Origin: Pelobacter sp. UBA6812
Lineage (GTDB): Bacteria > Desulfobacterota > Desulfuromonadia > Desulfuromonadales > Syntrophotaleaceae
Direction: 5' to 3'
DNA length: 64,000 nucleotides
Assembly: GCA_002452265.1 (NCBI GenBank)
Contig: DKEW01000015.1
Location: 1 to 64,000, forward strand
Positions 9,502-19,564 of the stretch are shown piece by piece. The notes below the pieces were generated by a model that was given only the letters and a program-made list of their open reading frames with translations, was not told the origin of the DNA and did not search any database. The position numbers were made by a program, and so were the translations under genes. How positions within the stretch are numbered: position 1 is the first letter of the stretch; each line of letters begins with the position of its first letter.

Positions 9502-10425
9502 CTATTCAAAGCCTCCACAATCATTAAAAACCTTCAAAAGTTCGAAATCACCACGCGATTCATTGATACGCGAAGGTGCGAAACGGGTAATCGCCAAGGG
9601 ACCGTTGAGGCTGACCAACAGAACAAGGGTTCCTTCGGAAATGTCTATATGCTCAGCTAGCATATCCGTTGTAGGAGGGATACCGTAACTCAGTCTCTTA
9701 ACACCCTCGTCAGATACAACAAGAGAAGGGTATTCCCTGAGAGCCTCGCCAATAGAGAGCAAAAAACGATGACGATCCTCAGGTGCAGACCGTTCGATTT
9801 CATCGAGAGTGACAGCATCGTCTTCAGTAAAAGGAGCGCTTTGCAAACGCCTCAACGAGGTCAGATGAGCACCACAACCTAGTTTGGCACCAATATCATG
9901 ACAGAGTGTCCGAACATAGGTTCCCTTCGAACAGCACACATCAAATGATACATGTGGCGACTGAACGGTCAACGACTGAAGACTGAAAATTGTTACCGTC
10001 CGCGCTGTCCTCACCACCTCGATTCCTTGCCGCGCAAGTTTATAAAGCGGCACACCATCCTTTTTCAAGGCAGAATACATAGGTGGCAATTGATCAATAG
10101 AACCCACCATCGACATACAAACATCCAGGATTTGCTCGGTGCCCAGATGCGATGTTTCGTGAGTCTCTATAACCTGCCCCTCAGAATCTTGGGTATCGGT
10201 TGTCATGCCCAGCAGCAACGAGGCACGATAAGTTTTGTTCTCCTCCATAAGATACTGGAGAATCCGTGTTGCTTGACCTAGAGCCACAACCAATACGCCA
10301 GTGGCCAGCGGGTCCAGTGTACCTGCATGCCCAACCTTACGTAAACCGAAAAGACGCCGTACGCGTCCAACAACCGCATGGGAGGTCATCCCCTGAGGTT
10401 TATCAACTATCAGGATACCGTTCAT
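9502..10425 (-). CDS. truB: tRNA pseudouridine-55 synthase
   Basis: The 307-residue protein starts with [16 protein letters not shown] and has the catalytic motif VGHAGTLDPLATGVL, with the nucleophile Asp in GTLDP near residue 38. GTYVRTLCHDIG lies in the second half, and a C-terminal PUA-like segment follows. It converts U55 of the tRNA T-loop to pseudouridine. Its ATG overlaps the stop of the nrnA-like gene (ATGA), which implies translational coupling. It is followed by rpsO. Confidence 0.96.
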   Translation of the reverse strand: MNGILIVDKPQGMTSHAVVGRVRRLFGLRKVGHAGTLDPLATGVLVVALGQATRILQYLMEENKTYRASLLLGMTTDTQDSEGQVIETHETSHLGTEQILDVCMSMVGSIDQLPPMYSALKKDGVPLYKLARQGIEVVRTARTVTIFSLQSLTVQSPHVSFDVCCSKGTYVRTLCHDIGAKLGCGAHLTSLRRLQSAPFTEDDAVTLDEIERSAPEDRHRFLLSIGEALREYPSLVVSDEGVKRLSYGIPPTTDMLAEHIDISEGTLVLLVSLNGPLAITRFAPSRINESRGDFELLKVFNDCGGFE

Positions 10426-11381
10426 AAAGAAAGTGGGAGAAGTTCGTTCAGACGATCGAAGACAATCTGGCGAACTTGTTCCATACTGCCTGAAACAGTC
10501 GCCCCTGCCGCATTATGATGACCACCGCCACCCAGCTCTCGTGCGAGGGAACCTACATCAACATGGCCCTTGGATCGAAAACTGACTTTAAACAGGTCAT
10601 CTTCAACCTGTCTGAAGAATAACGCGACTTCAACTCCCCGAATAGAACGCGGATAATTGATGAGCCCATCGGTATGTTCGGGACCAGCACCGGTAGCAAG
10701 AAACATTTCACTGGTAGCAGAAACAGCTCCAAAACGACCACAGGAAGAGACGGTAAGCGTGTCCAGAACGCGAGACAATAGCTTAACCCGCTCAACCGGG
10801 TGGCTTTCATATAGGTTACCAGCAACATACCAAGGAGATACACCAATCTCTACCATAGCAGATGCAATAGCAAAGGCTTCCGGATTGGCATTGGAATAGC
10901 GGAAGGAACCAGTATCGGACAGGATGGCGGTATAAAGACAAACCGCAACATCTGAAGATACCGGGTGCCCTGCGGCCAGGATAACACGATGAATTAAAGC
11001 ACCGGTAGCACAGGCTTCATCGTCAAGGTAATTAATGCTACCAAATAATTGAGAATGGGGATGATGATCAATATTGACGAGCTGCAAGCAGTACTCAGAC
11101 AAAAAACTCCCAGCCCGATCCAATTGTCCGGAGTCAAGAACAAAACCAGCGTCATAACGACCCAGTTTGCCGGGATCACTCACGACTTTATCGGCACCTG
11201 GTAAAAATCGGAGTTCCTCGGGGACACCATCGACATTGAATGCAACAGCTTGCTTTCCTAGTTCCTGCAGAAAATTAGCCATAGCCAGGGTCGAAGCGAT
11301 GGCATCACCATCGGGGTGTGCATGGGAAGCTACCACGAAACAGGTGCCTTCCCGAATGACATTAAGGATCGCCTCAATCAT
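10422..11381 (-). CDS. nrnA: DHH/DHHA1 phosphoesterase, oligoribonuclease/pAp phosphatase type
   Basis: The 319-residue protein has the DHH-family metal motifs: [13 protein letters not shown] near residues 19-31, LDSGQLDR, and NIDHHPHS in place of the canonical DHH triad, followed by a DHHA1 domain ending in [12 protein letters not shown]. NrnA enzymes degrade nanoRNAs of two to five nucleotides and dephosphorylate 3'-phosphoadenosine 5'-phosphate. Other members cleave cyclic dinucleotides or their linear products, which is worth remembering given the cyclic-di-GMP riboswitch elsewhere in the window. The ATG at 11381 overlaps the rbfA stop; a GTG one codon earlier is possible. Confidence 0.88.
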   Translation of the reverse strand: MIEAILNVIREGTCFVVASHAHPDGDAIASTLAMANFLQELGKQAVAFNVDGVPEELRFLPGADKVVSDPGKLGRYDAGFVLDSGQLDRAGSFLSEYCLQLVNIDHHPHSQLFGSINYLDDEACATGALIHRVILAAGHPVSSDVAVCLYTAILSDTGSFRYSNANPEAFAIASAMVEIGVSPWYVAGNLYESHPVERVKLLSRVLDTLTVSSCGRFGAVSATSEMFLATGAGPEHTDGLINYPRSIRGVEVALFFRQVEDDLFKVSFRSKGHVDVGSLARELGGGGHHNAAGATVSGSMEQVRQIVFDRLNELLPLSL

Positions 11382-11751
11382 CACTGGTCTGATCTTCGTT
11401 CCTGGTTTGTTCTTCGTTTATTTGGCGCAACAGGCTGTCGATACGATTTCCATATTCCAGTGCTTTATCAAACTCAAAAATAAGTTCAGGCACATAGCGC
11501 AAGCGCAACCGGCGTGAAAGTTCCCGCCGAATAAAAGGCACTGCACTCTTGAGGCCTTTCTGAGTATCTGCACGTTGTTTTTCATCTCCATAAACGGTGT
11601 AGTGAACGCGGGCCAGATGCATATCAGGAGTGACGCTAACACCCGTAATGGTAACAAAACCTACTCGCGGATCCTTAAGGCCCTTGAGGAGCAGCGCCGA
11701 AATTTCTTTTTGCATTTGTTCGCCGACGCGATGGGGACGTGGATGATCCAA
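11374..11751 (-). CDS. rbfA: Ribosome-binding factor A
   Basis: The 125-residue, KH-fold protein contains [27 protein letters not shown] and the C-terminal [14 protein letters not shown] segment, all typical of RbfA. It binds the 30S subunit and helps process the 5' end of 16S rRNA, especially in the cold. The start is TTG at 11751: the next methionine lies inside the conserved first helix, and an AGG precedes the TTG. The gene overlaps the nrnA start at its 3' end and follows ylxP by 9 bases. Confidence 0.94.
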   Translation of the reverse strand: MDHPRPHRVGEQMQKEISALLLKGLKDPRVGFVTITGVSVTPDMHLARVHYTVYGDEKQRADTQKGLKSAVPFIRRELSRRLRLRYVPELIFEFDKALEYGNRIDSLLRQINEEQTRNEDQTSDD

Positions 11752-11760
11752 ATTATCTAC

Positions 11761-12051
11761 CTATCCGTAATGAATGAACTCTATGTCCTGACCGACGATC
11801 TCGGCCAGACCAATGCGCTCTACTTCTTCAATCAACTTCTGCAAAACCTGATGCGCAGAAGCTTCACTATTTTCAAGAATGGCGAATCCCAAAGCAGCAC
11901 GTTGCCACAAGTCTTGATGGTCAATCTCTGCACAACTTACCGGAAAACGTACCCGACAACGGCCCAGAATACTTTTGACTACCGCGCGCTTTTGTTTAAG
12001 ATTCTGACTCCCATGGACCAACAGATGGAGTCTCAAAACCCCGACGACCAT
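11761..12051 (-). CDS. ylxP: YlxP-like DUF503 protein
   Basis: The 96-residue protein has the family pattern: an N-terminal strand ending in LRLHLLVHGSQNLKQKR, then VVKSILGRCRVRFPVSCAEI and a C-terminal region ending in IEFIHYG. DUF503 proteins are small and ferredoxin-like; in Firmicutes YlxP is suggested to aid ribosome function, but its biochemical role is unsettled. It sits 18 bases after infB and 9 before rbfA, its usual place. CGGAG precedes the ATG at 12051. Confidence 0.88.
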   Translation of the reverse strand: MVVGVLRLHLLVHGSQNLKQKRAVVKSILGRCRVRFPVSCAEIDHQDLWQRAALGFAILENSEASAHQVLQKLIEEVERIGLAEIVGQDIEFIHYG

Positions 12052-12069
12052 GGAAGTCTCCGATTGACA

Positions 12070-14916
12070 TTAAAGAGAGGTCTTCACCTCTTCCATCTCG
12101 AAAACCTCAATAATATCGCCAACTTTAATATCGTTGTAGTTTTCAAGACTCAAACCGCATTCATAGCCGCTTTGAACTTCACGCGCATCATCTTTAAAGC
12201 GCTTGAGAGAGGCAAGCTTTCCTTCCCAGACAACTACATGATCGCGGATAAGGCGGACTTGAGCATTGCGCAACACCTTGCCTTCAGTGACATAGCAACC
12301 GGCAATCGTACCGACCTTGGATACACTGAAGGTTTCACGAATCTCCACCTTGCCGAGAGATTTTTCTCTCAAGGTCGGTGCGAGCAGACCTTCCATGGCA
12401 TCTCGAATATCGTTTACTGCGTCGTAAATGATATTATAGAAACGGATATCCACCCCTTCCACTTCAGACAAGGAAGCAGCCTTAGGCTCGGCGCGAACAT
12501 TAAAACCGATAATAATAGCATCCGAAGCGGAAGCCAAAGACACATCACTTTCAATGATACCACCTACCCCGGTATGAATTACCACGAGACGGCAGGCATC
12601 GGTAGAAAGCTTAACAAGAGACTCACGAACGGCTTCGACTGAACCCTGTACGTCACCCTTGATGATAACCTTGAGCTCCTGCACCTCACCTTGCTGGAGA
12701 CGAGCATAGAGCTGTTCAAGAGAGATTTTACTCGTTGTTGCCAGTTCCTGTTCGCGTATTTTCCGCTGTCTATGAGACGCAATATCTTTGGCCGCTTTTT
12801 CTGTCTCTACAGCATGAAACGTATCCCCGGCAATCGGCGTACCAGAAAGGCCTGTGACCTCTACAGGACAAGATGGACCAGCCTCTTCAAGACGTTCCCC
12901 CCTGTCATTGCTCATCGTGCGAACTCTGCCGTAATGCAAGCCGGAAACAATGGGGTCTCCAATACGAAGCGTACCATCTTCAACCAACACAGTTGCGACA
13001 GGACCACGTCCGCGATCGAGGCGGGCCTCAACAATGGCGCCCTTCGCCCTTTTATTGGGATTTGCCTTAAGATCGAGTACTTCAGCCTGAAGCAGGACCA
13101 TTTCAAGAAGGCTATCCAGGTTGGTTCGGTTTTTGGCTGACACTTCAACAAAGATGGTATCACCGCCCCACTCTTCAGGAACCATCTCAAATTCAGTCAA
13201 TTCCTGTTTGACCCTGTCAGGGTTAGCATCCGGCTTATCCATCTTATTGATTGCTACAATCATTGGAACGCCAGCGGCCTTGGAGTGATTGATCGCCTCC
13301 TTGGTCTGAGGCATAACCCCATCATCAGCAGCAACTACCAATATAACTATATCAGTGACCTTGGCACCACGAGCACGCATGGAGGTAAAGGCTTCATGTC
13401 CGGGTGTATCAAGGAATGTAATTTTTTGACCGTCAACGGTGACGTCATAAGCCCCGATATGCTGCGTAATACCACCGGCTTCACCATCAGTAACATTGGT
13501 AGTCCGTATCGCATCGAGCAGACTCGTTTTGCCATGGTCAACATGACCCATGATAGTAACGACCGGCGGCCGTGGCACAGCACCTTCATCACTACCACCC
13601 TCTTCAATGATACCGGCGGTATCAGCAAGAAGATTTTCTTCATCAAATGCGACGTTTTCGACTTCGTAGTTAAACTCGGAGGCCAGCAGAGCAGCAGTTT
13701 CAAAATCCAGGGGATGGTTAATTGTAACCATTTGCCCCTGGCGCATCAATTCGGTGATCAGATCTTTACTCTTGACCCCCATACGCTTGGCCAACTCGCC
13801 AACAGTAATAACATCGCTGATACGAATGATACGCTTAATCGCCTTGGAGACTGTTACCTCGGTTTTCTTTTGAACCTTGGGACCCTTTTTACCGCGGCGC
13901 AAGCGACGTTCATCACGATCAGGTTCATACACTTCGCGGCGACCGCGACGCGCCTTACCACCATCTTGAACTTCTTTATCTTTATCGTGGAAGCCGCCTT
14001 TACCTTTTTTGGCCTTTTTACCGCCACGCACTTCTTTGTCGGCAGCGGGTCCGCCATCATGAGGAATAACAGGTTGAGGCGCAACTTCTTTGACCCGAGG
14101 TGCTGGCGCACCCGGCGCCGGCCTGGCCGTCTTGGGACGTTCGGGACGTTCGGGACGACCACGATCAGCCTTAGCGCGTTCAGGTCTTTCAGTACGTTCT
14201 TGACGTTTGGGGGGGGGAGCTAACGTCGACAGCTCAACACGCCCGAGAATCTTGGCACGATTGGCCGTAGCTTTTTCAACTTTAGGTTTATCCTTGGTCA
14301 CCGAAATTTCAGCCGCTTCCGGCTGCCCTTCTATTTTATCGGCCGTTTTGGATGCTTCGAGCGTACCATTCTGCGGCTCAACATCAGTCACGGCAGAAGG
14401 TTTTTGTTCAACTTGGGGCTTTTCTTCGGCGACCGGTGTGATTTCAGGTTGCGTTTCCGGCACGGTAGCTGCCGGCGCTTCAGGTATCGCTTCTTGTGCA
14501 GACGCGACAACATCTTCGGGCTCAACCACTGCGGTTGGCTCGACAGCAGCTTCCTGAACAAGAACATCAGGCTGCTGATCTTCACTGGGACTTACAGCTT
14601 GTTTTTCTTCTACAGAAGGCACTTCAACGGGGGCAGTCTCGTCAGCACCAACCTCTTCGGCTGCCGCGGGGGGGAGCGACTGCTCAACCGGAGGAACTTC
14701 CTTACGACGCCGCCGGATAACTCCGGCAGTTATGCGCTGTTCTTCGACACGTTCAACCTTGGAGGGTTCGCCTTCAAACTTCTCCAAATCTTCATCGCTC
14801 AGCACGCTCATATGACTTTTAACATCAATGCCGGCCTCGTGAAGTTTTTCCAACAACACTTTATTATCTAGTTCCATTTGTTGCGCTAACTCATATACCC
14901 GTATTTTTTTACCCAT
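12070..14916 (-). CDS. infB: Translation initiation factor IF-2
   Basis: The 948-residue protein has an IF2_N domain at residues 1-50, a long low-complexity linker to about residue 350 rich in Pro, Glu, Ala and then Arg/Lys/Gly, a second IF2_N domain, the GTPase domain ([23 protein letters not shown]), two beta-barrel domains and the C-terminal fMet-tRNA-binding domain. It recruits initiator tRNA and joins the ribosomal subunits. The ATG at 14916 overlaps the stop of ylxR-L7Ae by 8 bases, with GGGGGAG just upstream. The linker is longer than in E. coli, as is usual in deltaproteobacteria. Confidence 0.98.
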   Translation of the reverse strand: MGKKIRVYELAQQMELDNKVLLEKLHEAGIDVKSHMSVLSDEDLEKFEGEPSKVERVEEQRITAGVIRRRRKEVPPVEQSLPPAAAEEVGADETAPVEVPSVEEKQAVSPSEDQQPDVLVQEAAVEPTAVVEPEDVVASAQEAIPEAPAATVPETQPEITPVAEEKPQVEQKPSAVTDVEPQNGTLEASKTADKIEGQPEAAEISVTKDKPKVEKATANRAKILGRVELSTLAPPPKRQERTERPERAKADRGRPERPERPKTARPAPGAPAPRVKEVAPQPVIPHDGGPAADKEVRGGKKAKKGKGGFHDKDKEVQDGGKARRGRREVYEPDRDERRLRRGKKGPKVQKKTEVTVSKAIKRIIRISDVITVGELAKRMGVKSKDLITELMRQGQMVTINHPLDFETAALLASEFNYEVENVAFDEENLLADTAGIIEEGGSDEGAVPRPPVVTIMGHVDHGKTSLLDAIRTTNVTDGEAGGITQHIGAYDVTVDGQKITFLDTPGHEAFTSMRARGAKVTDIVILVVAADDGVMPQTKEAINHSKAAGVPMIVAINKMDKPDANPDRVKQELTEFEMVPEEWGGDTIFVEVSAKNRTNLDSLLEMVLLQAEVLDLKANPNKRAKGAIVEARLDRGRGPVATVLVEDGTLRIGDPIVSGLHYGRVRTMSNDRGERLEEAGPSCPVEVTGLSGTPIAGDTFHAVETEKAAKDIASHRQRKIREQELATTSKISLEQLYARLQQGEVQELKVIIKGDVQGSVEAVRESLVKLSTDACRLVVIHTGVGGIIESDVSLASASDAIIIGFNVRAEPKAASLSEVEGVDIRFYNIIYDAVNDIRDAMEGLLAPTLREKSLGKVEIRETFSVSKVGTIAGCYVTEGKVLRNAQVRLIRDHVVVWEGKLASLKRFKDDAREVQSGYECGLSLENYNDIKVGDIIEVFEMEEVKTSL

Positions 14917-15547
14917 TAAACTCCCCCGCGAATTTATTCAACCGTTCCAATTCATTCTTAATCGCAACGGCTAGCGAACCATATTTCAACGCGACTACGC
15001 CGCGTTCAGACTTACCAAGCAAGCTACCGAGAAGCTCCTTGCTAAAAGCAGCAAAACAAGTTACATCACTGCGACAAGCAGCCCTATCAACCTTTTCGGC
15101 AATAGCAGGCGAAAGATCGGCGGCTCTTACCAGCAATCCAAATTCTTTTCCAGCCTGCAACTCACTTAACACTTGCCGCGTGCCGGAAACAACCTGACCG
15201 GCTTTGCGGGCCATGCCAATTAAATCCAATGCTTTGCATTGTACTTGCGCCTGCAGTACTTGCCACAGCTCATTTGCAGAAGGCCCATCGCCCCCTCGAA
15301 GAGAACGACATAATTGCCCACGTTTAACGGCTGTTTCAATACAGTCAAACTCAAAACAGGTATATACGCCGCGGCCGGGTAATTTCTTCCGATAATCAAC
15401 GACAACTTCACCTTGCGGGCTCAGAACATACCGCACCAACTGGTCTTGGTCAAGGGACTTCCTACACCCGACACAGGTACGCTGAGGACCGTGTTTAACA
15501 TCATCACCCTGATCAGATTGATGAATCTTCGACCGGGCCTTCTTCAT
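14909..15547 (-). CDS. YlxR (DUF448) - L7Ae-type RNA-binding fusion protein
   Basis: The 212-residue protein joins two domains that are separate genes in Firmicutes. Residues about 18-90 are a YlxR domain with RTCVGCRK, a PGRGVYTC motif and basic residues. Residues about 108-205 resemble an L7Ae/YlxQ kink-turn-binding domain ([16 protein letters not shown]). YlxR (RnpM) is known to bind RNase P RNA in some bacteria. The reading frame extends to a GTG at 15556, but GGAGG is only 3 bases from it and 12 bases from the ATG at 15547, so the ATG is preferred. It overlaps nusA by 35 bases and infB by 8, so all three are translationally coupled. Confidence 0.85.
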   Translation of the reverse strand: MKKARSKIHQSDQGDDVKHGPQRTCVGCRKSLDQDQLVRYVLSPQGEVVVDYRKKLPGRGVYTCFEFDCIETAVKRGQLCRSLRGGDGPSANELWQVLQAQVQCKALDLIGMARKAGQVVSGTRQVLSELQAGKEFGLLVRAADLSPAIAEKVDRAACRSDVTCFAAFSKELLGSLLGKSERGVVALKYGSLAVAIKNELERLNKFAGEFNG

Positions 15548-16733
15548 TCGAATCACATTCCTCCATCTGCTCCCCTTTCACATCCGACAAAGGCGGGGAA
15601 GCCACACCTGCCTCATCGGCGACACCGGCTTCGTCACTTGCATCACCCGCTGCCACGTCAGCGACCGAATCAGTCAAGCCCAATGCCTCTTTCGCGGCTT
15701 CCGCAGCGCGAGTCTCACTCTTTATATCAATATTCCAACCTGTCAACTTGGCAGCCAAACGGACATTTTGACCTTTCTTGCCTATTGCAAGAGAAAGTTG
15801 ATCGTCGGGAACGATAACCTCAAGAGCCTGCTCATCGTTATCCATATAAATCTTGGTAACTTCTGCGGGAGCAAGAGAGGCACAGACAAACCGACCTACA
15901 TCAGGCGACCAAGGAACGATGTCAATTTTTTCACCACGCAATTCGGAGACAACGTTCTGTACGCGGGAACCACGCATACCTACACATGCGCCAACGGGAT
16001 CGACATCGGGGTCATAAGATGCTACAGCGATCTTGGTCCGACTACCCGCTTCACGTGCGACAGCCTTAATTTCCACAATACCCTCGGCGATCTCAGGAAC
16101 TTCGAATTGGAAAAGCGAAGCAACCAGACCGGGGTGAGTTCTGGACAAAATAATCTGAGGCCCCTTGGTGGAAATCTTGACTTCGGAAATAAGCACACGC
16201 GCACGATCACCCTGACGGTAGTTTTCTCGGGAAACCTGCTCACGATGAGGCAACAGGCCCTCGGTCAAACCAAGATCGACAATCAGGTCACCTCGTTCAT
16301 AGCGTCGCACAATGCCATTAACAAGTTCCCCGACACGACCTTTAAACTCGTTGTAAATCTTTTCGCGCTCAGCTTCACGAACCTTCTGGATAATAACCTG
16401 CTTAGCGGTTTGCGCTGCTATCCGGCTGAAATTACCACCTTCGATCTTCATGCCGAGCGAATCTCCGACCTCTACATCTTCATCGATTTCACGAGCCTCT
16501 TCGAGGTCGATTTCCTTATAGGAATCAACCACTTCATCGACAACGGTAACGAACTCAAAAAGCTCGACTTCACCCAAATCGTCATTGAAGTGTGCTTCAA
16601 GGTCGCGGGTATTCCGGTATTTCTTATTGGCTGCAGAAAGCACGGCAGATTCAAGGGCTTCAACTAAAACACCCCGATCAATGCCCTTCTCCTTGACGAC
16701 TTGTTCGATGATATGGTTAAGATTTACCAACAT
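15513..16733 (-). CDS. nusA: Transcription termination/antitermination factor NusA
   Basis: The 406-residue protein has the N-terminal RNA-polymerase-binding domain (residues 1-125), an S1 domain (GIVRRYERGDLIVDLG), and two KH domains (VDPVGACVGMRGSRVQ and LAIGKKGQNVRLAAKLTGW). A short acidic, Ala/Asp-rich tail replaces the C-terminal acidic repeats of E. coli NusA. It modulates pausing, intrinsic termination and rRNA antitermination. GGGGG lies 7 bases before the ATG. It follows rimP by about 80 bases. As the gene may regulate its own operon, note the terminator-like hairpin in the rimP leader. Confidence 0.97.
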   Translation of the reverse strand: MLVNLNHIIEQVVKEKGIDRGVLVEALESAVLSAANKKYRNTRDLEAHFNDDLGEVELFEFVTVVDEVVDSYKEIDLEEAREIDEDVEVGDSLGMKIEGGNFSRIAAQTAKQVIIQKVREAEREKIYNEFKGRVGELVNGIVRRYERGDLIVDLGLTEGLLPHREQVSRENYRQGDRARVLISEVKISTKGPQIILSRTHPGLVASLFQFEVPEIAEGIVEIKAVAREAGSRTKIAVASYDPDVDPVGACVGMRGSRVQNVVSELRGEKIDIVPWSPDVGRFVCASLAPAEVTKIYMDNDEQALEVIVPDDQLSLAIGKKGQNVRLAAKLTGWNIDIKSETRAAEAAKEALGLTDSVADVAAGDASDEAGVADEAGVASPPLSDVKGEQMEECDSNEEGPVEDSSI

Positions 16734-16816
16734 CTAAATCCCCCTCGATACTTTTTTATAATCCGCACCCTTAAATCAGGTAGCGGTGTATTTCGATAAC
16801 GCTTATCAGCATTAAA

Positions 16817-17305
16817 TCAGAATTCAATTTCCAGATTGGCTTTTTCGATATCTTCGAGAGGCAGTTCAACCCGAAAACCATTTTTTTCCTTCAACTCAAC
16901 AAGCACCTTACCGTCACAAAAGCCACAGAGCGTTCCGGTAAAGGTTTTTCGCCCTCGCCCCTTGCCATCGATATCAATAGAGACGCGCGTCTTTATCTTA
17001 ACCAAACGTCCGGAAAAGCGCTCGTAATCACTAGCTTTGGTCAATGGTCGATCGAGACCGGGCGATGAAACTTCTAAATTATAGGCTGTTTCAATGAGGT
17101 CTTCAACCTCAAGGAGAACGCTAACTTCACGACTGACTTCAGCGCAGGTATCCAAGGTGATTCCACCAGGCTGATCAATAAAAAGTCGCAGGACCCAACC
17201 TTGTCCTTCTCTCTGGTATTCAAGGTCCACAAGCTCACAATCCTTTTCATCTAGGACAGGGAGAATCAGGGCTCGGACTTTCTCCAGAACAGTATTTTGC
17301 TTCAT
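16817..17305 (-). CDS. rimP: Ribosome maturation factor RimP
   Basis: The 162-residue protein has the N-terminal alpha/beta domain with LVDLEYQREGQGWVLRLFID and the PGLDRPLTK motif, then an SH3-like C-terminal domain. RimP assists 30S subunit assembly. It is the first gene of the nusA-infB operon as in most bacteria. No clear Shine-Dalgarno precedes its ATG, which lies only 26 bases after the U-tract of a terminator-like hairpin in the leader. Confidence 0.95.
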   Translation of the reverse strand: MKQNTVLEKVRALILPVLDEKDCELVDLEYQREGQGWVLRLFIDQPGGITLDTCAEVSREVSVLLEVEDLIETAYNLEVSSPGLDRPLTKASDYERFSGRLVKIKTRVSIDIDGKGRGRKTFTGTLCGFCDGKVLVELKEKNGFRVELPLEDIEKANLEIEF

Positions 17306-17331
17306 ACAAAGAAACTTTCGCGGCTTGAAAT

Positions 17332-17358
17332 AAAAAAAGTGAGCTTAAAGCCCACTTT
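17332..17358 (-). terminator. Terminator-like hairpin in the rimP leader (possible attenuator)
   Basis: On the minus strand AAAGTGGGC (17358-17350) pairs with GCTCACTTT (17344-17336) across a 5-base loop, with one G-U pair, and is followed by a seven-T run. The shape is a classic intrinsic terminator. It could end the upstream rlmD transcript, but it lies too close to rimP for a promoter to fit after it, so rimP transcripts must cross it. Confidence 0.72.
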
Positions 17359-17385
17359 ATCCGTAGTGAACGAACCTGACAGAAG

Positions 17386-17415
17386 ATTGTTACCACGAAG
17401 TACCGAATAACGCAA
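17386..17415 (-). promoter_or_regulatory. Candidate promoter of the rimP-nusA-infB operon
   Basis: On the minus strand TTGCGT (17415-17410) lies 17 bases before TAACAAT (17392-17386), which would start transcription near 17379 and place the terminator-like hairpin inside a leader of about 75 bases. The match is moderate; another candidate with TTGAAA lies slightly upstream. Confidence 0.35.
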
Positions 17416-17474
17416 GAAAAAAATAATTTTCAACCACTTGCGAGACATCCGGTTTATTGGTCTAATCGTTCAGA

Positions 17475-18770
17475 TTAACCTCTCTCGAGCAAGGATATAC
17501 TTTCCGTGTGATGCGTCTGCGGAAAAAGATCAAATGGCCGCGACCAGGAAAGCTGGTATCCGCCGTTCAGCAACACCTGCAAATCTCGCACAAGAGTCGG
17601 AGGGTCACAGGAAACATAAATTATTTTGGCCGGTTGTACATCCACCAACTCTCGAACGACGTCGTAAGCACCGCTACGTGGCGGGTCGAGAATGACAAGG
17701 TCGAAGGGTAAGTCGCTACCATAGAGAGTCGCAGCTCCAAAAGCTTCCCTGGCATAGAAGGCTGTATTACCTACCTCATTAAGGCGAGCATTAAGTCGCG
17801 CCATTTCAATACTCTGCGGGTAAGCTTCTACCCCGATCAATTCCTGCGCCAGGCGCGCAACAGGCAGGCTGAAGTTACCCATTCCACAAAAAAGATCCAA
17901 CACCCTGCTTGGCGGGTTGGATATAAGAGCGCCTATCACTTCACGGACCATTGCACGATTCTGAGGCAAATTGATCTGAGCAAATCCGCCGGGACCATAA
18001 CCAAGACGAAGAACAGGGATATCAACCTCGACAATTAACTCCAGAGGCCCGCATACATGCACTGGATCAGCTTTGCGATCCGGTTGAACAAAAACGGCAA
18101 TTCCTGAGCCCGCGGCACGTAATTTAAGGTGTTCGACAAAATCGCCAACATTCGAGACAAGGCTATGAATAACGGCGCGCACACGATCCTGATCATCAAC
18201 CGCAAGATCGATTTGTGGCACCTGCTTTGACCATCGGGTATTTGAAATCCATGCTCGAAGCTGGTCTTTAGCCTCATTGAGTGCCGGGTGCATAATTGGA
18301 CAGCTTGTAACCGGTATGACGTTATGACTACCGCGTTGATAAAAACCAACCTGAAGCCCTTTCGATGTATCGACACATTTAAATTGAGCCCGGCTTCGAT
18401 AATTCCACTCCTGAGGAGAAGAAACAATTGGCAGCACTGTCTCAGGCTTTACACCCAGTTTACGAACCAGAAAATCCTTAAAAATTTGTTCTTTCCAGAC
18501 ACACTGTTCCGAATAGGAAATAAGTTGCCACTGACAACCCCCGCACTTGCCGAAAATCGGACAAGCAGGTGCTATACGCTTAACCGAAGAGACGAGTAAA
18601 TGTTCTACTTGTGCTTCGACAAAGCGTTTTTTTTGTCTGGAAACACGGCAACGCACGCGATCACCCGGCACGGTAAGGGGAACAAACACCACTTTTCCAT
18701 GGTGATATCCGATGCCACTGCCACCGTACGCCAGAGATTCGATCAGCAGATCGTCTATATATTCAGCCAT
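17475..18770 (-). CDS. rlmD: 23S rRNA (uracil-C5)-methyltransferase, RlmD/TrmA family
   Basis: The 431-residue protein has an N-terminal TRAM domain, then the 4Fe-4S cysteines in CPIFGKCGGCQWQ (near residues 70-82). The SAM site LDLFCGMGNFSLPV and the catalytic region DPPRSGAYDVV and YVSCDPPTLVRDL, with the nucleophilic cysteine, follow. The family methylates U1939 (RlmD), U747 (RlmC) or tRNA U54 (TrmA); the iron-sulfur motif favours an rRNA enzyme, but the exact target is not proven. It follows trmJ closely and belongs to a cluster of RNA methyltransferases. Confidence 0.88.
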   Translation of the reverse strand: MAEYIDDLLIESLAYGGSGIGYHHGKVVFVPLTVPGDRVRCRVSRQKKRFVEAQVEHLLVSSVKRIAPACPIFGKCGGCQWQLISYSEQCVWKEQIFKDFLVRKLGVKPETVLPIVSSPQEWNYRSRAQFKCVDTSKGLQVGFYQRGSHNVIPVTSCPIMHPALNEAKDQLRAWISNTRWSKQVPQIDLAVDDQDRVRAVIHSLVSNVGDFVEHLKLRAAGSGIAVFVQPDRKADPVHVCGPLELIVEVDIPVLRLGYGPGGFAQINLPQNRAMVREVIGALISNPPSRVLDLFCGMGNFSLPVARLAQELIGVEAYPQSIEMARLNARLNEVGNTAFYAREAFGAATLYGSDLPFDLVILDPPRSGAYDVVRELVDVQPAKIIYVSCDPPTLVRDLQVLLNGGYQLSWSRPFDLFPQTHHTESISLLERG

Positions 18771-18779
18771 TTTATACGG

Positions 18780-19514
18780 CTACCCTTCTTTATGCTGACT
18801 GTAAAGCCAATCCAGACGACTCCACAACCCTCTCAAGATACGCACCTCACGGTCATTAAGACCGGCCCGACCGAAAATCCGGCGAAAACTGCGCAAAATG
18901 TGATCCGGATTTTGAGGATCTAGATACCCGATATCCGTAAGAGTGGAGCGCATATGCTGATACATCCCTTCCAGTACATCGATGGAAGAGGTCTTTTTTC
19001 TTCCAGAGGTTTTACCGCTGGCTACAGCGCGTACCCGAGCGGTTTCGTACAGACAAATGGAAACAGACTGCGCCAGATTCATCGATGGGCATGCATCATC
19101 GGTAGGAATGGTAACAAAACGTTGACAGAGATCAAGCTCAGCAGTCTCCAAGCCTTTGTCTTCCCTACCAAAAACCCATGCCACCCTTCCCTCTTCGGTA
19201 ACAGGTCCGAATTCCCTCGCAGCATCATCGGGATGCAGAAAATCCTCACGGTATTTTCCAAATCGGCGGGTTGTACCAAAGGCCAGCCTGCAATCGGCCA
19301 ACGCCGACTGCAAATCAGGAAAAATGCGAGCATTTTCGAGAAGAGAAAACGCCTTAACTGCCATCCTGCGAGCATCCTCACTTAAATGGTCGGCGACCGG
19401 ATTGACCAAACGCAAATCGGAGAATCCAAAATTCATCATGGCTCGACATACGGAACCTATATTCAGCGGTCCTTGAGGTTCAACCAGAACCACGCAGAGA
19501 TTATCAGAGTTCAT
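18780..19514 (-). CDS. trmJ: tRNA/rRNA methyltransferase, SPOUT superfamily (TrmJ type)
   Basis: The 244-residue protein begins VVLVEPQGPLNIGSVCRAMMNFG, the SpoU/TrmH motif with its conserved Asn and Arg, and has the knot motifs AWVFGREDKGL and IPTDDACPSMNLAQSVSICLYE. It ends in a helical extension as in TrmJ. TrmJ makes 2'-O-methylations at position 32 of tRNAs, but related group-1 enzymes act elsewhere, so the substrate is inferred. It sits between rsmE and rlmD in a leftward run of RNA-modification genes. Confidence 0.85.
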   Translation of the reverse strand: MNSDNLCVVLVEPQGPLNIGSVCRAMMNFGFSDLRLVNPVADHLSEDARRMAVKAFSLLENARIFPDLQSALADCRLAFGTTRRFGKYREDFLHPDDAAREFGPVTEEGRVAWVFGREDKGLETAELDLCQRFVTIPTDDACPSMNLAQSVSICLYETARVRAVASGKTSGRKKTSSIDVLEGMYQHMRSTLTDIGYLDPQNPDHILRSFRRIFGRAGLNDREVRILRGLWSRLDWLYSQHKEG

Positions 19515-19564
19515 AACCGGTCATTCCTTTATCCTTATGGGCTTGCAGGCCCGCCAATTTGCTA

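Noticed and set aside
13850..14700. Long open frames opposite the infB linker
   Set aside because: They are shadows of the low-complexity, high-GC linker of IF-2 on the other strand.
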